A stretch of 64,000 nt of DNA. Origin: Dolomedes plantarius. Taxonomy: Eukaryota; Arthropoda; Arachnida; Araneae; Dolomedidae. The position numbers and the translations under genes were made by a program. Below, piece by piece: positions 1-12,007 of the stretch. Under the pieces are notes generated by a model. That model did not search any database and was not told the DNA's origin. It worked only from the letters and a program-made list of their open reading frames with translations. Each line of letters begins with the position of its first letter. Positions within the stretch are counted from its first letter, which is position 1. Location: positions 126,221,570 to 126,285,569 of the forward strand of contig OU015493.1 of the NCBI GenBank assembly GCA_907164885.2, in the 5' to 3' direction.

Positions 1-1187
1 TAAACGGATATATAACAAAAAACCTGATTGGTGTTTACCCAAATTTGTAAAAATTACAAACAGAAATATATTAAAATTTTTTTTCCTTTAGTTTTAATTA
101 TTCTATTGTAAAAATTGCTTATAAAAATATTTTAACGTGATTACGTTCCTCAATAACGGTCCTTCAGAGAGAAAAAAATTGTCCCGCGTCGCGAGTTATA
201 ATTTTGGCAGCGCGCCAAACTCAGTAGCAGTAAACAGTCAAACAGAAAAGCACCAAAATGCGTCCCCCCCCCAAAAAAAAGGTAAGCAAATGATAAGTAA
301 TCCTACGTTAATAACCCGCGGTAGCTTAGTTAGAGGAGACTACTTGAAAATTTTTTCCCCATTTGATTGGTTTTAATTTACATCCACCATATCTTTAACT
401 TACTGTTTTAATAAACATTTATTTTTACAAATAGAATAACTAAATCCTATATAAGATGCCACGCGACCGTGCCTGCGATTTTTTAAATACGCGACCAGTG
501 CAGGGATGAACTCATCTCCTTACGTAGTTATTCTACACATGGATTCATTACCTATATTAAAAAAGAAACAGTAAAATCGATGAGATTGAAATGTAATTCA
601 GTATGTGATTGAATATCACATACTGAAGAGAAGATTAATTTGGTGCGTTGTTACACATGGAATACTTCCCTCCCCCCAATCCCCTTATCATGAAAAAAGG
701 GGGGGGGGACGAGGAGTTTTTTTAAATATTTTAAGGTATCTACCCTCGAGCCATATGTTGTTTGCAAATCTCTTTCGAAAGCTTTTTCTTTTTTATGACA
801 AAAACCTCATTTTGAGAGAGTTGACGAACAAGGGGAAATTATCAGCAAATATTTCAGAAATACTGATAAGCATAGTATGATATTAGATTGCTCATAACTT
901 TTATTTGCTAGAGTGAAGTGTAATCTATATATTTGCTGTAAAGTGCTTTCAGAGACGAAAAATAAAGAAGGGAATTTTCTACAACACAAAAGACATTTTG
1001 GAGCTTTTTAAATGAAGATAAAAAGTACTATCTTTTCGATAGATGTGTTTCATGACAGAGATGGTTGATTGGTTACCTGGATCCTGTTTGATTTTAACAG
1101 ATGTAAAAAGAATAACACTTAGCTTATTTTAAATTTCTTAAAAGCATTTTCTTTTAACGCAATCGATAGATTTTAAATTGTCTATCA
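1..1187. other. AT-rich DNA with no recognisable gene
   Basis: I see no supported gene here. Short open frames at 137-376 and 605-880 have no recognisable motif. The stretch has homopolymer C and G runs near 267-275 and 699-709. Nothing else is identifiable. Confidence 0.6.
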
Positions 1188-1782
1188 CAGAGGTTCCCAA
1201 CCAGTGGGTCGCGGAAGGGTTACAGGTGGGTCGCGACTCGATCCTAAAACTATCAGAAACCATCGAATAAACCATCAGAAAAGATAAGAAAAATCGAAAC
1301 TTACTTAGAAACAGCAATTTTACATATTGATAGATTGTGATAACAATTTTCTTAACTGTAATTATATCAAAGCTGTATGAATTTTTTTGCCTAAAAAGTT
1401 AAAATGGTCTTTGTGTACTTTTATAATTGTAGTTTTTATCTTCACCTAGGAACACTTGTTAGTGAGTATGAAACCACTTGTTGCATATATTGCAAACATA
1501 TATCTATTGTTAAATAAATAACTGTTTTGCTACAAAGTGCTTATATTTTGTCAACCATTTTCAAATCAGAACACAAATTGTTTATTAATAATCAATCTGT
1601 ATCTTCAAAAAAGCATATATATATATATATATATATTTGCAATATTTGATGGTAAATTATATATACATAAGGAAGGGATACGGTACAAATAAGGTTATTT
1701 TCTCCACCATGGACCGATGGACCGTGGAGGTATTCTGATAAGGAAAGGTGGGTCGCCAGCTGAGAAAGGTTGGGAACCACTG
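1188..1782. mobile_element. non-autonomous hAT element (MITE)
   Basis: The element begins CAGAGGTTCCCAACC and ends with the inverse of CAGTGGTTCCCAACC, a 15-bp terminal inverted repeat with one mismatch of the hAT type. It is flanked by a perfect 8-bp direct duplication, GTCTATCA, at 1180-1187 and 1783-1790, the target-site length expected of hAT transposition. The subterminal GTGGGTCGCG-like sequence recurs inverted near the right end. There is no transposase, and a short (AT)n run lies inside at about 1615-1637. At 595 bp it must have been moved by a transposase encoded elsewhere. Confidence 0.92.
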
Positions 1783-1790
1783 GTCTATCA

Positions 1791-3472
1791 CATAAAACCT
1801 GTCACTGAACCAGGGGATTTTCCTTATTCAAATATGAGTTAGTGAATCAAGAAGCATATCATTTACATATCCATAGGCAGAATTTTATTTTCTAATGAAT
1901 TAACCCCGACATTAATGATTTTCTTCAAACTAGGGACTTTAGTCTCGGGGGTGAGAAAATTTCGTCCTTCGAAAATGACGTCACCATGCCTTACATTTAT
2001 GATGATCAATAGCGCTCATTGGCAGATATTTCTGATGTATATCATAATGCTATCATTTTCTTTCGGTGAAATTTTCATCCCCAACGGAACTACGCCCCAA
2101 CGGAAATGGGGAAGATCTTTAAGGAGATCTATGGAAATGCTGAAAATGAAAGACCACTTTTGTAAGCATTAGAATAAGATTAGAGGCTCTGTTTGGCGAC
2201 AATGTTATCTAGAAAATTTATTCGATATCAACACAGAAACGACAGGTATATCGTACGATAAGCTCATTTCTCAAGTCTCGTGATGCTATCCTTCGCAATC
2301 GAATATTATCCACAGTCATAGAATTAGCTCTTAGCGGGCCTCTTGCGACCAATAAGTTGAATTAACAGCACTGAACACAATTCTAGTTGGTCTAAAGGCG
2401 TAAGATATTTCTATTGTATGTATGGGTACATACGTGGCTGCCGAAAACTTGGTTTACGAGATTTTTGCCTTCATATAATAGTTAGACAAAACAAAGTCCC
2501 CAAATAAAATGCAACGTACATTTGTTTACTCACACAGGAAATTACTTTTGGTGTCTTATTATAAACTAAAGTGGTGAATCACATGACACTTCTCGGTGTA
2601 AAATACTTTGATAATTATCGGAATACAACTTGAAATAAAAACTGACTTCTATCAGTTTTCTACAATTGAAAAGTAGTAGGGTGGTAATTTGTTTTGCAAG
2701 GTAAAGACAAGTTAGATAATGGGAAAAATAATATAAAACAAAACAACATGAAATATTTATGTCTAATAAAGATACTCATTAATTTCATAATTATTACAGG
2801 AACAGGATTCAAACATGTTTTAGCATTTTATAACAGATCCGCTGAACGAGCGTATGACCTATTTGCCTCGAGTTCTCAGAAAAATGTTCCTCATTTTTGC
2901 GGTATGACAGGAAAATCTGTAAAACACGCAACATTTTTGGCAACATTATATTCAGTAGTCACAAGAATAAATATTCATTAATGTTAGTAATAACGATTCA
3001 TTAATAGGGATTGTTTCAACTCAGATGTTGTGCTTGTCTATATCTATAAGGAAATTAACAAAAAATTGGAATGAAAGTTTTTACTCCAAGCTCTATGCAC
3101 CTTCTGACACAGTATGAGAAGCAGAAGGAATGATGTGAGGATTTAAATTGATCGTTCTAATTATCCTCATTGTCATCTTGGTGAGCAGAAATTTGAGAAT
3201 CTGAAGTATGTAGAAATGTGCAGAACTTTTGCTCTCTTTGTGGGAACAAACATTTCAACAAACTTCGTGCCAAGATCAACGCTTATTTATGATCGTAATT
3301 TTATATCGATACTCTGAGCAGTATTCCAGAAAATCTAATCATGGGAAAACTGATTAAAGATAATTAATGAGTGCAGGACAGCGAATGGTTTCCAGACAAA
3401 TGTGACTCAGTTTCTGTGTTCTTTACACGAATTTACCATTTTATTTGGTATTTTTACATCACGGGGGATCCT
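1791..3472. other. unannotated AT-rich DNA
   Basis: No gene or repeat could be supported. Open frames at 1915-2172 and 2694-2981 are short and show no family motif. Confidence 0.55.
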
Positions 3473-3711
3473 GTAACAAATGCTTTGCCGATTAGCAAAT
3501 TTAAAAATGAACCCACTGTTGCGTCATCCTACCTCCTCACTAGACGGCGCTTCTAACGCGCGCCGGAAGCATATAATGTAACTGTAACTTTTAGTTAGTT
3601 AGCTCTTCAGAATGTCAGTTGCTGTGTGGTGTTGTGGTGCGTTCGTCCATTAAAGTGTTTTAAAGGAAATCAAGTCGTTTTTACTCGTTGCTCTAAAGAA
3701 ATATTTCCAAC
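3473..3711 (+). repeat. possible solo LTR
   Basis: This segment begins TGTAACAAATG and ends TTCCAACA. It has a GC-richer core, GT-rich sequence and an ATTAAAG-like polyadenylation signal near 3651, a composition reminiscent of an LTR. No target duplication is visible and no second copy occurs in the window, so this is a weak structural suggestion only. Confidence 0.25.
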
Positions 3712-5120
3712 ATATATCGCGAACGCTCTATCGGTGTGGATGGACTAACTATTATTACTCTTTTATTAGAAATTAATTCAAACCAGCCAACCAATTAAAA
3801 TGACAAAATATTACAAACTATTTTTTGTATTCAAGGAAAACAAAATTTTATTTTTTTTATACTATTTCAACTCAGGCTGGAAAAAGTTTTGAAGTATTGC
3901 ACTATAACCTTAAGCAGTAAGGTTGCAAACAAGTGGTTCGTGACATTTGAAAGCGTCTGGCCTTGAAATAGACTTTCTAAAGAAAGTAAGTGCCGTATTG
4001 TTTTTTAAGTTCCATTCTGTTTAGTTTAAAAAGTAATTGGCAAAGAAAGCTGTACATAATTGCCAAGAGCTGAGTTACAAAATTCTTTTAGAACATTCCG
4101 GTATAAAACCGAAATCGAAAAGCTATAAGAACTGAAACCTGACTGGAATCCACAAAACAAAAATTTTCACTTTCGTTCTTTGTTTAGAGGAAACAAAAAT
4201 ATTTCGTTGTAGAGGCAAAAGACGTCTCGAGCTGTATCAGAGAGTTTATATCACAGCTGATTTCCGAGAATCTTTCAGCTTTCAGTGTTGCGAACATTCC
4301 GGCCATCAATCTTTTTTAAAGGCTTGGAAGGTACAAAGGGACAATGTTGTTCAATGCAATTAATTTACTCCCGCTAAAAATATTTGTTAAGGTGGCGAAT
4401 CTGTTGATATGGCAGGTATTCAGTCCCGAAGCTAAGATTAATTTTCCTTTCAGTCATTTTCTAATAACATATATACAATTACGTTTTTTTTTATTATGCA
4501 TTTTTTTGTCTGCACTTAAAAATAGGTCGCTAAAAGCTATACGCGTGTTTTTCAAAAATCTGTTTTTATTTCAAATAAATTTTTTCAAACCAAATTTTAA
4601 TTTTTTAGTGATGGACATCTATATTGCAGTGCCCAGTATATTAACTACTGAAAAATCGTATACATTCATTAAAAATCGATATTCACATAAAAAAATTGTA
4701 AAATTACTAATCTGTGATTAGAAAAATACCAAGGGGAAAATTCTCCATTGCTAAGCATGGGCATTGAAGACTTACGGTGTATCTGCTAAATGCATGATTT
4801 TTAAATAAAACGATAAAAATAAAAAAGCTAAGTGGAGAAAATAAATAAGATATTTTCTCAAGAAACGACTCAGTCGTAATTGGGCATATTAACATATGCA
4901 TATGCTAGTTATTCCTTATTTCGGTTCTTCTATTATTTTTTAATTCAACTAACACACACACACACACACACACACCCATACATATCTATTATATTCCTGC
5001 ACATATGCATATATTTATACATCATATACGCCTACAGAATAATTTCTTGAATAAATTCTTACATAAATACGTATACGCACATGCAAATATATACACTAAG
5101 CATGCTGCCGAGTTTCTATT
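3712..5120. other. unannotated AT-rich DNA with a CA microsatellite
   Basis: A (CA)n tract lies at about 4950-4976. The open frame at 4344-4721 is AT-driven, with hydrophobic and lysine-rich low-complexity translation and no recognisable motif. Nothing else is supported. Confidence 0.55.
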
Positions 5121-5200
5121 TAAGTGATTCTCAAGCATTTATTGTCCGTGACCCACTTTCAAGAGCGATCATATTTCGCTACCCACCCAATAAAAATTAG
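5121..5200 (+). mobile_element. hAT-like left-end fragment
   Basis: The sequence GTGATTCTCAAGCATT followed by GTCCGTGACCCACTTTC and GCTACCCACCC has the layout of a hAT left terminus: a CAGTG-TTCTCAA-like tip followed by repeated GACCCAC blocks. I found no matching right end or target duplication, so this is probably a decayed fragment. Confidence 0.4.
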
Positions 5201-5851
5201 TGCTCAACTATTTTTCATTTATTTTTATTGTTAAAGTAATACAAAAATTTATTGATCACGCCCATCGTTAGGTTTATACGAAGGAATGGGCTTGCTTTCT
5301 ATTCTCTCCGATGACATCTTGACATCCCCATGGACATGCTCTAATTTTTGACGTTGATTGAAGTTTATTTCGAAATTTATTTTTAATTCCTGTTATTGCA
5401 GAAAACCCATGCTCATTTCTCATTGGTTGAAGAAAATGTTTTCTGCTTCCAGGGGGGGGGGGGAGGTATTGCTCCCTGCTCTCGATGAGCGAACCCCTCT
5501 TAAACACATTGTTGACCGGCAGTTTTATTTAAATATATTCACAAGTCCCTGGCAATGACTGAAATTTTGGTATGAAGTACGCCATTTTTATTTTCTGAAA
5601 TTTATTTCCTTTATATGAGGGTATGAGATTCACAGTTTAAATAATAAAGTGGGAGGATTTGCCTGAAACTCATTCAGGTCATAGAAAAGGTCATAGGTAC
5701 TATAATCTATATATTTAAGTTGCTAAGCCGACATTTTGGGCAGTCAGTGAGAGAAAATTACTGCATCAATTTACTTCATTTTGGTCTTAAACAAAAGATT
5801 GTAATCTGTAGATTTGTCAAATTTGGTTTTTGTAACCGCGATTTCTACGAA
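5201..5851. other. unannotated DNA
   Basis: There is a G-run at about 5452-5463. It could be the interior of the decayed hAT element that starts at 5121, but I could not show that. No gene is supported. Confidence 0.45.
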
Positions 5852-6048
5852 TGTCGGACGATGGCCGAATGGCTAACGAGCTAGCTTTCGGTACCAAAGT
5901 TTGTGGGTTCGAGTATGAACTCGAACCCACAGTTCTCTTGGTATGAACGTTTGCAGTCGTTTGGAATCGGCTTTAAGCTGTAGGTCCCGGTCAAATTAGT
6001 CCTCGTGTAGCTAAAAATTGACCGTAGCGCTTCAAACCAAACCAAACC
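5852..6048 (+). repeat. tRNA-derived SINE, copy 1
   Basis: The head carries a pol III A-box-like block (ATGGCCGAATGGCTAACGAG, about 5861-5880) and a B-box-like block (GGGTTCGAGT, about 5925-5935). An unrelated tail with GGTCCCGGTCAAATTAGTC follows and ends in a CAAACCAAACCAAACC run. A minus-strand copy at 32665-33634 shares both the head and the tail, which defines it as a dispersed family. It cannot fold as a true tRNA: the acceptor stem and normal anticodon arm are missing, and a second inverse B-box copy follows the first. Confidence 0.75.
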
Positions 6049-6475
6049 TGAAATAGTAATCCCACTCGATTTCAATCAAAGGCTTCTATATCGAAAAGCA
6101 CACTTTGTTATGCAGATTTTAAAAAAATGTATTATGGGGATAAATATCCATCTAAGAGCAGTTCAAAGTTTTGCAGTAACTTTCATTAAACAGGATTAAA
6201 TAGCATGCTTAAATGTTATTTAATTTAAAACATAAATGCAATGGAAAGTATGCTGGATCATAACTTATCAGTGCTTGATCCCAATCCAGTATATGGCTTA
6301 TATTTTAAGTTTATACCATTTACAGACTTTTTGTCATATTATTAGCTTTCTTGTAAGCCATTTTTTACTGAAGCTAATGATTACAACCGAATGCAGATTT
6401 TCGTAGTTATTTATCTTAGATTCACAAAGCAATAAATGATAAAGCCTTCGAACGAACCCAATGCAATAGTAGGAG
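6049..6475. other. unannotated DNA
   Basis: Nothing supported. Confidence 0.5.
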
Positions 6476-6649
6476 TAAGGGCCTGTTCACAGAATCCGTC
6501 AGCGTCAGCGTTACTTGTATTGAAATATATTTAACCAATCACAAACCTCTAAACGTTTAGCCACGAAATTGTTAAGGTCTGTGATTGATTTAAAATATGT
6601 CAATACGAGTAATGCTGACCCTGATGGATTCTATGTGAACAGGCCCTTA
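6476..6649. mobile_element. palindromic MITE, copy 1
   Basis: The 174-bp element, including a TA at each edge, starts TAAGGGCCTGTTCACA and ends TGTGAACAGGCCCTTA. The inverted similarity runs inward through almost the whole length (GTCAGCGTTAC, TATTGA and AACCAATCACA blocks all have inverse partners), so it is a near-perfect foldback. The TA edges fit a Tc1/mariner-type target. Copies 2 and 3 lie at 32941-33110 and 40230-40411. Confidence 0.85.
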
Positions 6650-9557
6650 CAGTGAAAACATTCTAACCCTGCAGAAAGTTGTCAGAAAATATGAGTAAGA
6701 CGCGAGTGACGATTTACTTAAGTTGAAAGTTTTTCGCAACCAAGGCCCACTAAGCGATATGTGACGTCACAACTGGAAAAAAACGCAATGTCCGACCGAC
6801 ACACACACACACACACACACGCGCGCACACGCGTGTTTCCAATTTTTATCCTCCGTTAATTTCGGGGAGTGAGTGGTAATAAGTAAGGGAATCTCAATTA
6901 TATTTTTTCTATTTTTAGAACATAGTTCAAGAAACGTGCAACGATTTTTAAATTCATCCTTTTGGCGAGCCATTTGGCAACATCTGATGGCCTGGTATGA
7001 GGCAGACGAATGCAATTGGGATGGCTCATTTCCAAAGATTTCGTAAGAAGGTTAAGTTCAAAGTGGCTCTTATAAAGTTCGAGTTAAAGTTTTGAATAAC
7101 TATGAGGGTAGATCTGCTGTTAAAAAAATTTCATTTAAAAAATAGGTTTAAGGAGCATATTTGGAAGAAATATTGTGAAAGTAATTTAAATTTCCTTTTA
7201 GAAAACTTGAATAGCGTAATTGAACGTTAATGTCTTGCAATGTGCAACAGGATAATATATATATTTTTTCTTTTTTAATAGACTCAGACATATTGACAGT
7301 AGCCTAGATTTGTTTGAATATGCTTAAAATGTAAATTTACCTTTCAGTTTAATATTACTCATCTTTAAACATTTTGAACTTCAAAAGATTAAAATTAAAA
7401 GATAGTATTTCTTAATTTTAAAGACTTCAAGTTTGATGAGGTTGAAGTACTGTATTGTTTACAATGAAGACAAGAAGACTACAATGAAGAGTCTTGTAGT
7501 GCTGTACTACAAGATACAATACTTGTAGACAATACAGTACAGAAAGAAATAAATTCAGTACTACAGCACAGCCCTACAGTACAGTACAGCACTACGAGAG
7601 AGTACTGTATTGTCTTTAAGTCAATAATATCCATGGCCTTTAGGGCTGCCTGTGAAAGTACTTTACTGTGTAACCTCCACCCCCCCCCCCTAAAAAATAA
7701 ATAAATAAATAAAAAAAATAAAATAATTTTTTATAAGCATTTAAATCATGTTTTTCTCAGTTGTACTAATGTTTAAATATGTTACATATCGTTCTCCTTT
7801 TTGTCCTTTTGAAGTATGTTCTACGCTGAAATTCTATGCTCAATTATACGTTTTCCTGTTAAGGTTGTACGTATTCAAAATTCTTTTCAAAATAGCAAAC
7901 TAGCACAACGTTGCTATACATGCGGCGTTCTAGAACGAATAATTTAACATTTTTATGGAAAAGCATAAAATTATTTAATTCCGGAAATAAGTGTACGTTT
8001 TTTTTTTCTCTTAGGGAACCTGAACTCTTCTTTCCCAAAGTGAGTTCCGGGATAAATTCTGGGGTTGTGATTGATAAGGTCATAAAATTTAATAAACAGC
8101 TATGGAAAAAAATAATTTTGACAGTTTTAAATTCTAAAGGATTTTTTTCGGGGGGATTTAGAGGTTGAGGTATATCAAATCGTCTCTACGGCTTATTAGA
8201 ATCTCTAAATGCGTATTTTGAAGAACATAGATAATTACCAGGTAAAACGTCCATTCAAAGAAAACGCAAAAGGATTTGTGGCAGAGGATTATGAAAATTT
8301 AATTGAATTAATTTCAGATACAAGGTTATAGGCTAAGCTTGAAATAGTGGCAGTTTTCACGTGAAGTGTATTTGAACAGTATTTGATTTTATAAGAAAAA
8401 AAAAACCTTTCTCGAGATTTATTACAGTTTGCAACAACGTATTTGTAAGAATCTGGTTTTTCTAAATATGTAATCAACTATTAAATTATTATTAAAAAAC
8501 AGAGTTGCTTGTTTTTATGTTTCATTTATTGTATGTCTACATAAATACATTATCTCTTTGAAACGATTTCTGTTCCATATTGTTAAAATTAGATGGCGTT
8601 AATATTTCTTAAAATATAGGCCACAGACCAGCGATTTTTAGAAAATGTACAAGAACTTCACCACAAAAGGATTTTGGTAAACGCTCCTTTACCTCAACCC
8701 TTTTCTGCTCAAGTTTTTGGAAAATTACTCAGCCAAATCGAAGCAACGATAAATTATCCCACAACGACGATTTAACAGCGATAAGCGCCTGTTAGTACTT
8801 TCACAATGATAGTAGTGTGATTATATGAGTAATGATATCTTTCACAGAAATCAATTGCAAAACCATGAACGCGAAACTGCGTAAATTGTATTCTTGCAAT
8901 TTGCAACATTTTGTGTTAAGCGGAAGAATTAAGGACAAGATGGGGATATAATATGACAACGGCAAAATGTCAGGGAAACGAAATTAGGGGAGGGAGATTA
9001 AGGCATTTTGTGGCAGCGTATATTTTCTGCAGTGGCCTAGAGAATAACTTTTGCAAAATTTTGTACAGATTGGTTAAAGGGTTTAGAAACATATTACGAA
9101 CAGATGGAAATTACTACATACGTGCAAAATTATTATTTAACAGTATGCAACTGTTTTTATCAGAGAAGTATTACGGTTTGTACTTACTAGGTATATACAG
9201 CTAACCGATACTCCCAAATAATGTATGAGGAGATATATGGTCGTTGTTTGCTCATGGGAATAATAGAATTTATTACGTTGCTGAAGCTAGAAAGTACTTT
9301 TAGGAAAGGCTAGAATAAGATCGCTAGACCAACATTTGAAATTACCGTAAAGAAAAAAATGACTTATAAATTGCCCTCAGTTGTCACTAGAGGAGTTGTT
9401 GACGTCATTATGCCAACAAGCTCTTTCGAACAAGACAATCTCCTTTTCCCATCCAAGAGAGGAAGGGGAGATTGTCTTCTTGAGCTTCATCGAATCGAGT
9501 GTCAGTTTTCGAAAATTCCTGTCAATTACCTTGGAACATCGGGTTCCTAATTGTACA
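6650..9557. other. unannotated DNA with small inverted repeats and a CA/CG microsatellite
   Basis: A (CA)n(CG)n tract lies at about 6799-6834 and a C-run at about 7680-7690. A foldback made of TACTGTATTGTTTACA (from about 7448) and its inverse (about 7527-7542) is followed by more CAGTAC-rich sequence to about 7619. A hairpin with arms AAGACAATCTCC and GGAGATTGTCTT spans about 9435-9480. Open frames such as 7911-8168 and 8953-9204 show no recognisable motif. Confidence 0.5.
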
Positions 9558-9686
9558 TCTATATATATAAAACATGTAGGTATGCGGCACAAAAATCGCC
9601 GATATTTGTACACTCCGAATGGAAACGGCTGCAACTACCAGATGTAAACATTAGCGGCCGTCCGCAATTTGCAACCGCGTGTCAAC

Positions 9687-9929
9687 ATGGATTTACGCAC
9701 TGAAATCAGGAATGCTCGAAAGCAAGCTGCACGATCAAGTGAAAATTGGGAACAGTCTCAAGAAAGAAAGCGAAGAAGAAATAATTCATTAAGAGAGAGA
9801 GGCATGAATGAGAGCATAAATGATTCCGAGATTAGGCTTAACCGTCGCCGGCATAGTAACCGATGGCCAGTAATAGTTAATTTTCTACACTTTGTTCAGT
9901 ACTTGCAGAATTTTTACTCCATTTTATAA
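9687..9929 (+). pseudogene. arginine-rich remnant, perhaps of Helitron Rep N-terminus
   Basis: This open frame lies inside the Helitron at 9558-10436; the methionine at 9687 opens the recognisable part (an upstream frame extends to 9669). It encodes about 80 residues, with a strongly basic first half (ARKQAARSSENWEQSQERKR) and then a repetitive non-polar tail. Helitron replicase proteins often begin with comparable ARxxxARR..EQ..R repeats, so it may be a vestige of the autonomous element's N-terminus. No rolling-circle HxH motif, catalytic tyrosine or helicase motif is present. The tail of the frame runs into the tandem repeat starting at 9898, so it ended through deletion or capture of other DNA. 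A functional product is unlikely. Confidence 0.4.
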
Positions 9930-10195
9930 GTGAAGAAATTTTCCCAACAATTTATTATTTGATGTGATTAAGTGTAGATATCTGAATTGTGAACAATAGT
10001 ACATACTACAGAGAGTAATGTAATCCACGATATAATTTAGTACTTACTGAATTTTTACTCCATTTTTTTCAGTAAAAAAATTTTTCCCCAACAATTTCTT
10101 ATTTGATGTAATGATAAAGTGTAATATCTGAATTTTAAAGTGTAATGAATGTGTAGATATCTGAATTTTGAAAAATAGTACATACAGAGAGGGAT
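9898..10195 (+). repeat. two tandem 141-bp units inside a Helitron
   Basis: Unit 1 begins AGTACTTGCAGAATTTTTAC at 9898 and unit 2 begins AGTACTTACTGAATTTTTAC at 10039. Both continue through CCCAACAATTT, GATATCTGAATT and AGTACATAC blocks. The second unit also contains a short internal duplication of TAATGAATGTGTAGATATCTG-like sequence. Confidence 0.75.
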
Positions 10196-10436
10196 GCAAT
10201 TTATAAAATCATTGGTGTTGGGTTTCTCAGTTTTATCTTTAACTCTGAAGTAATGGAAATTCACATTTTTTAATCACGATGTTTTGGAATCAGCTTCATA
10301 GAGAATACCCCTTAACAACGTATATTTATGATGACAGGTAATGGTAATATTCCTTACATATGTTACTTTCAGTTGAGCTGTTTTGCAAAAGAAAATATAA
10401 AACTAAAAGCGACCATGCTGGTCGCACAGCAGCTAG

Positions 10437-11442
10437 TTAAGAATACTCGATGAAGAAACGTTTGTACCTACTTGTATAGATGTTAATATGAAATACACCT
10501 CATGATATAGATATACAGTAAATTATCTTTACTAAATGATTCTTCCCCCCCCCCCCCAATAAATACGACTCCACATTTATCGTCTGAGGAAAAGATTCTT
10601 ATCGAGCGTTTTGGTTGGAAGCTTGGCCCTCAAACTTTCGAACCAGGAGAATCTCTACCATACGTTTCGGGGTTACCTTCGGAAGTGAGTCTAACGAAAG
10701 AAAGTATAAATGGTTACGTTCGCTTCTATTTGGTTGTTTGAATTGGGCAAAAGAATCTTTTAGGGACCAAAATTATGGCATTTATACATTTATGGAGTAG
10801 ATTGTCGAATTTCATTTGTCATCTGACTGACACGTCACTTAGAAACATGATTAAAATGACACACCACTTTACAATGACACATAGCTTACAAAATCATAAA
10901 AATTTAATCATCAACGTTATGTGCTTTATCTTTTTTTTTAAGAATAATATTTAAAAAAAAAATAACTGTTCTTTAGGTAACACATTTCATTATTACCTTT
11001 CAATGTATAGCAGACTTAGAACACGTGTTTTCATAATTTACAAAATATCTCGATTTTAAATTTGCATCATATTTAAGGGTATAAGAACATTAAAAATATA
11101 CATATGATGTGGTTTAAAGCGGATTAGATAGATTTAGAAAACCAACTGAGAAATTACATTTTAGGGTTTATATATTTATTTATTTTTATTCTCGTTGAAT
11201 ATGTTTGGTGAGCAATTTTAAGATCTCAGGATTAAGGAGCAAGATATATTATCGGGTTTTCAACTTTCGCGGGGGGAAGGACCCCGTAACAGAAGAGCTG
11301 TGGTTGTACACATAGTTAGCTATATTACACGTTGCAAAACTGTCAGTTCGTTATTCACTTTTTCAATATTTTCCCTTAAAAAACTCTGTTAAGTTAATAC
11401 AATTTAATTTTTCCCCCCGCATTTCTAAGTTTTGTGTCATGC
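10437..11442. other. unannotated DNA
   Basis: A C-run lies at about 10545-10558. The open frame at 10615-10800 has no recognisable motif. Nothing else is supported. Confidence 0.5.
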
Positions 11443-11909
11443 CAGCAGTTTTCAACCTGTGGTACGCGTTCCCCTTGGGTGTACGGTGCTGGACTGTTCA
11501 GGGTACGCGGAAAATTTTTTTGTAATAGCAAAAAAACTAGCTTCTTGTAATCATCAGTTCAGCATTGTTTAATATGGTAAAAAGCACACCATTGCTGAGA
11601 ATTGGATTTCTCCTTGAATGAAAGATGCCGTTCTACAAGTATGTATGTTTGGAGAAGAATATGTCAGCAAAATTAACGCTTACCCATCTTCAAATGGCAC
11701 AGTTTCTCGAAGAATAGAATGCAGGACATCTCTGAAGAGAATTGACAGTAATATGTTGAACTAAAAAATTACTTTAATTAAAATGATTTAAAAAACACCA
11801 TTATCTGCATAATCTCTTCACGGGGCTTTGACCCCTTGACACCGGGGTACAATCAGCGAAAAATATTTTACCAAGGGGCTCAAGGTTAGAACAAGGTTGA
11901 GAAACGCTG
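11443..11909. mobile_element. decayed hAT-like MITE
   Basis: The left tip is CAGCAGTTTTCAACC and the inverted right tip is CAGCGTTTCTCAACC, an imperfect hAT-type terminal repeat. The subterminal GGTACGCGTTCCCC and GGGGTACAATCAGCG blocks also face each other. The 8-bp flanks TGTCATGC and CCTTATGC agree at five positions, consistent with an old target duplication. No coding capacity is seen in 467 bp. Confidence 0.55.
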
Positions 11910-12007
11910 CCTTATGCATTACTGAATCTAGTGCGAAGAAAAAGTTCAAATTATTTTTAAAAAAAATCGTCATCGCAGGTATACAGTAAAAGAGGTCCTC
12001 AACTCAC

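Larger units (their letters stand above)
9558..10436 (+). mobile_element. compact Helitron
   Basis: The 5' end is TCTATATATATAAAA. The 3' end is CTAG at 10433-10436, preceded by a perfect 7-bp hairpin (GCGACCA-TGC-TGGTCGC, about 10409-10425) and a 7-nt spacer. The element sits exactly between A (9557) and T (10437), as Helitron insertion requires, with no target duplication. At 879 bp it lacks the helicase, so it is non-autonomous. It contains a short arginine-rich open frame and two 141-bp tandem units. Confidence 0.85.

Noticed and set aside
4344..4721. 125-codon open frame
   Set aside because: Composition-driven hydrophobic/lysine-rich translation in AT-rich DNA; no motif, no splice or context support.
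5861..5935. Possible second tRNA gene
   Set aside because: A and B boxes are present but no acceptor stem or proper anticodon arm forms, and a second copy shares a long non-tRNA body; it is a SINE head.
8953..9204. 83-codon open frame
   Set aside because: No motif, no conserved neighbour, plausible by chance.
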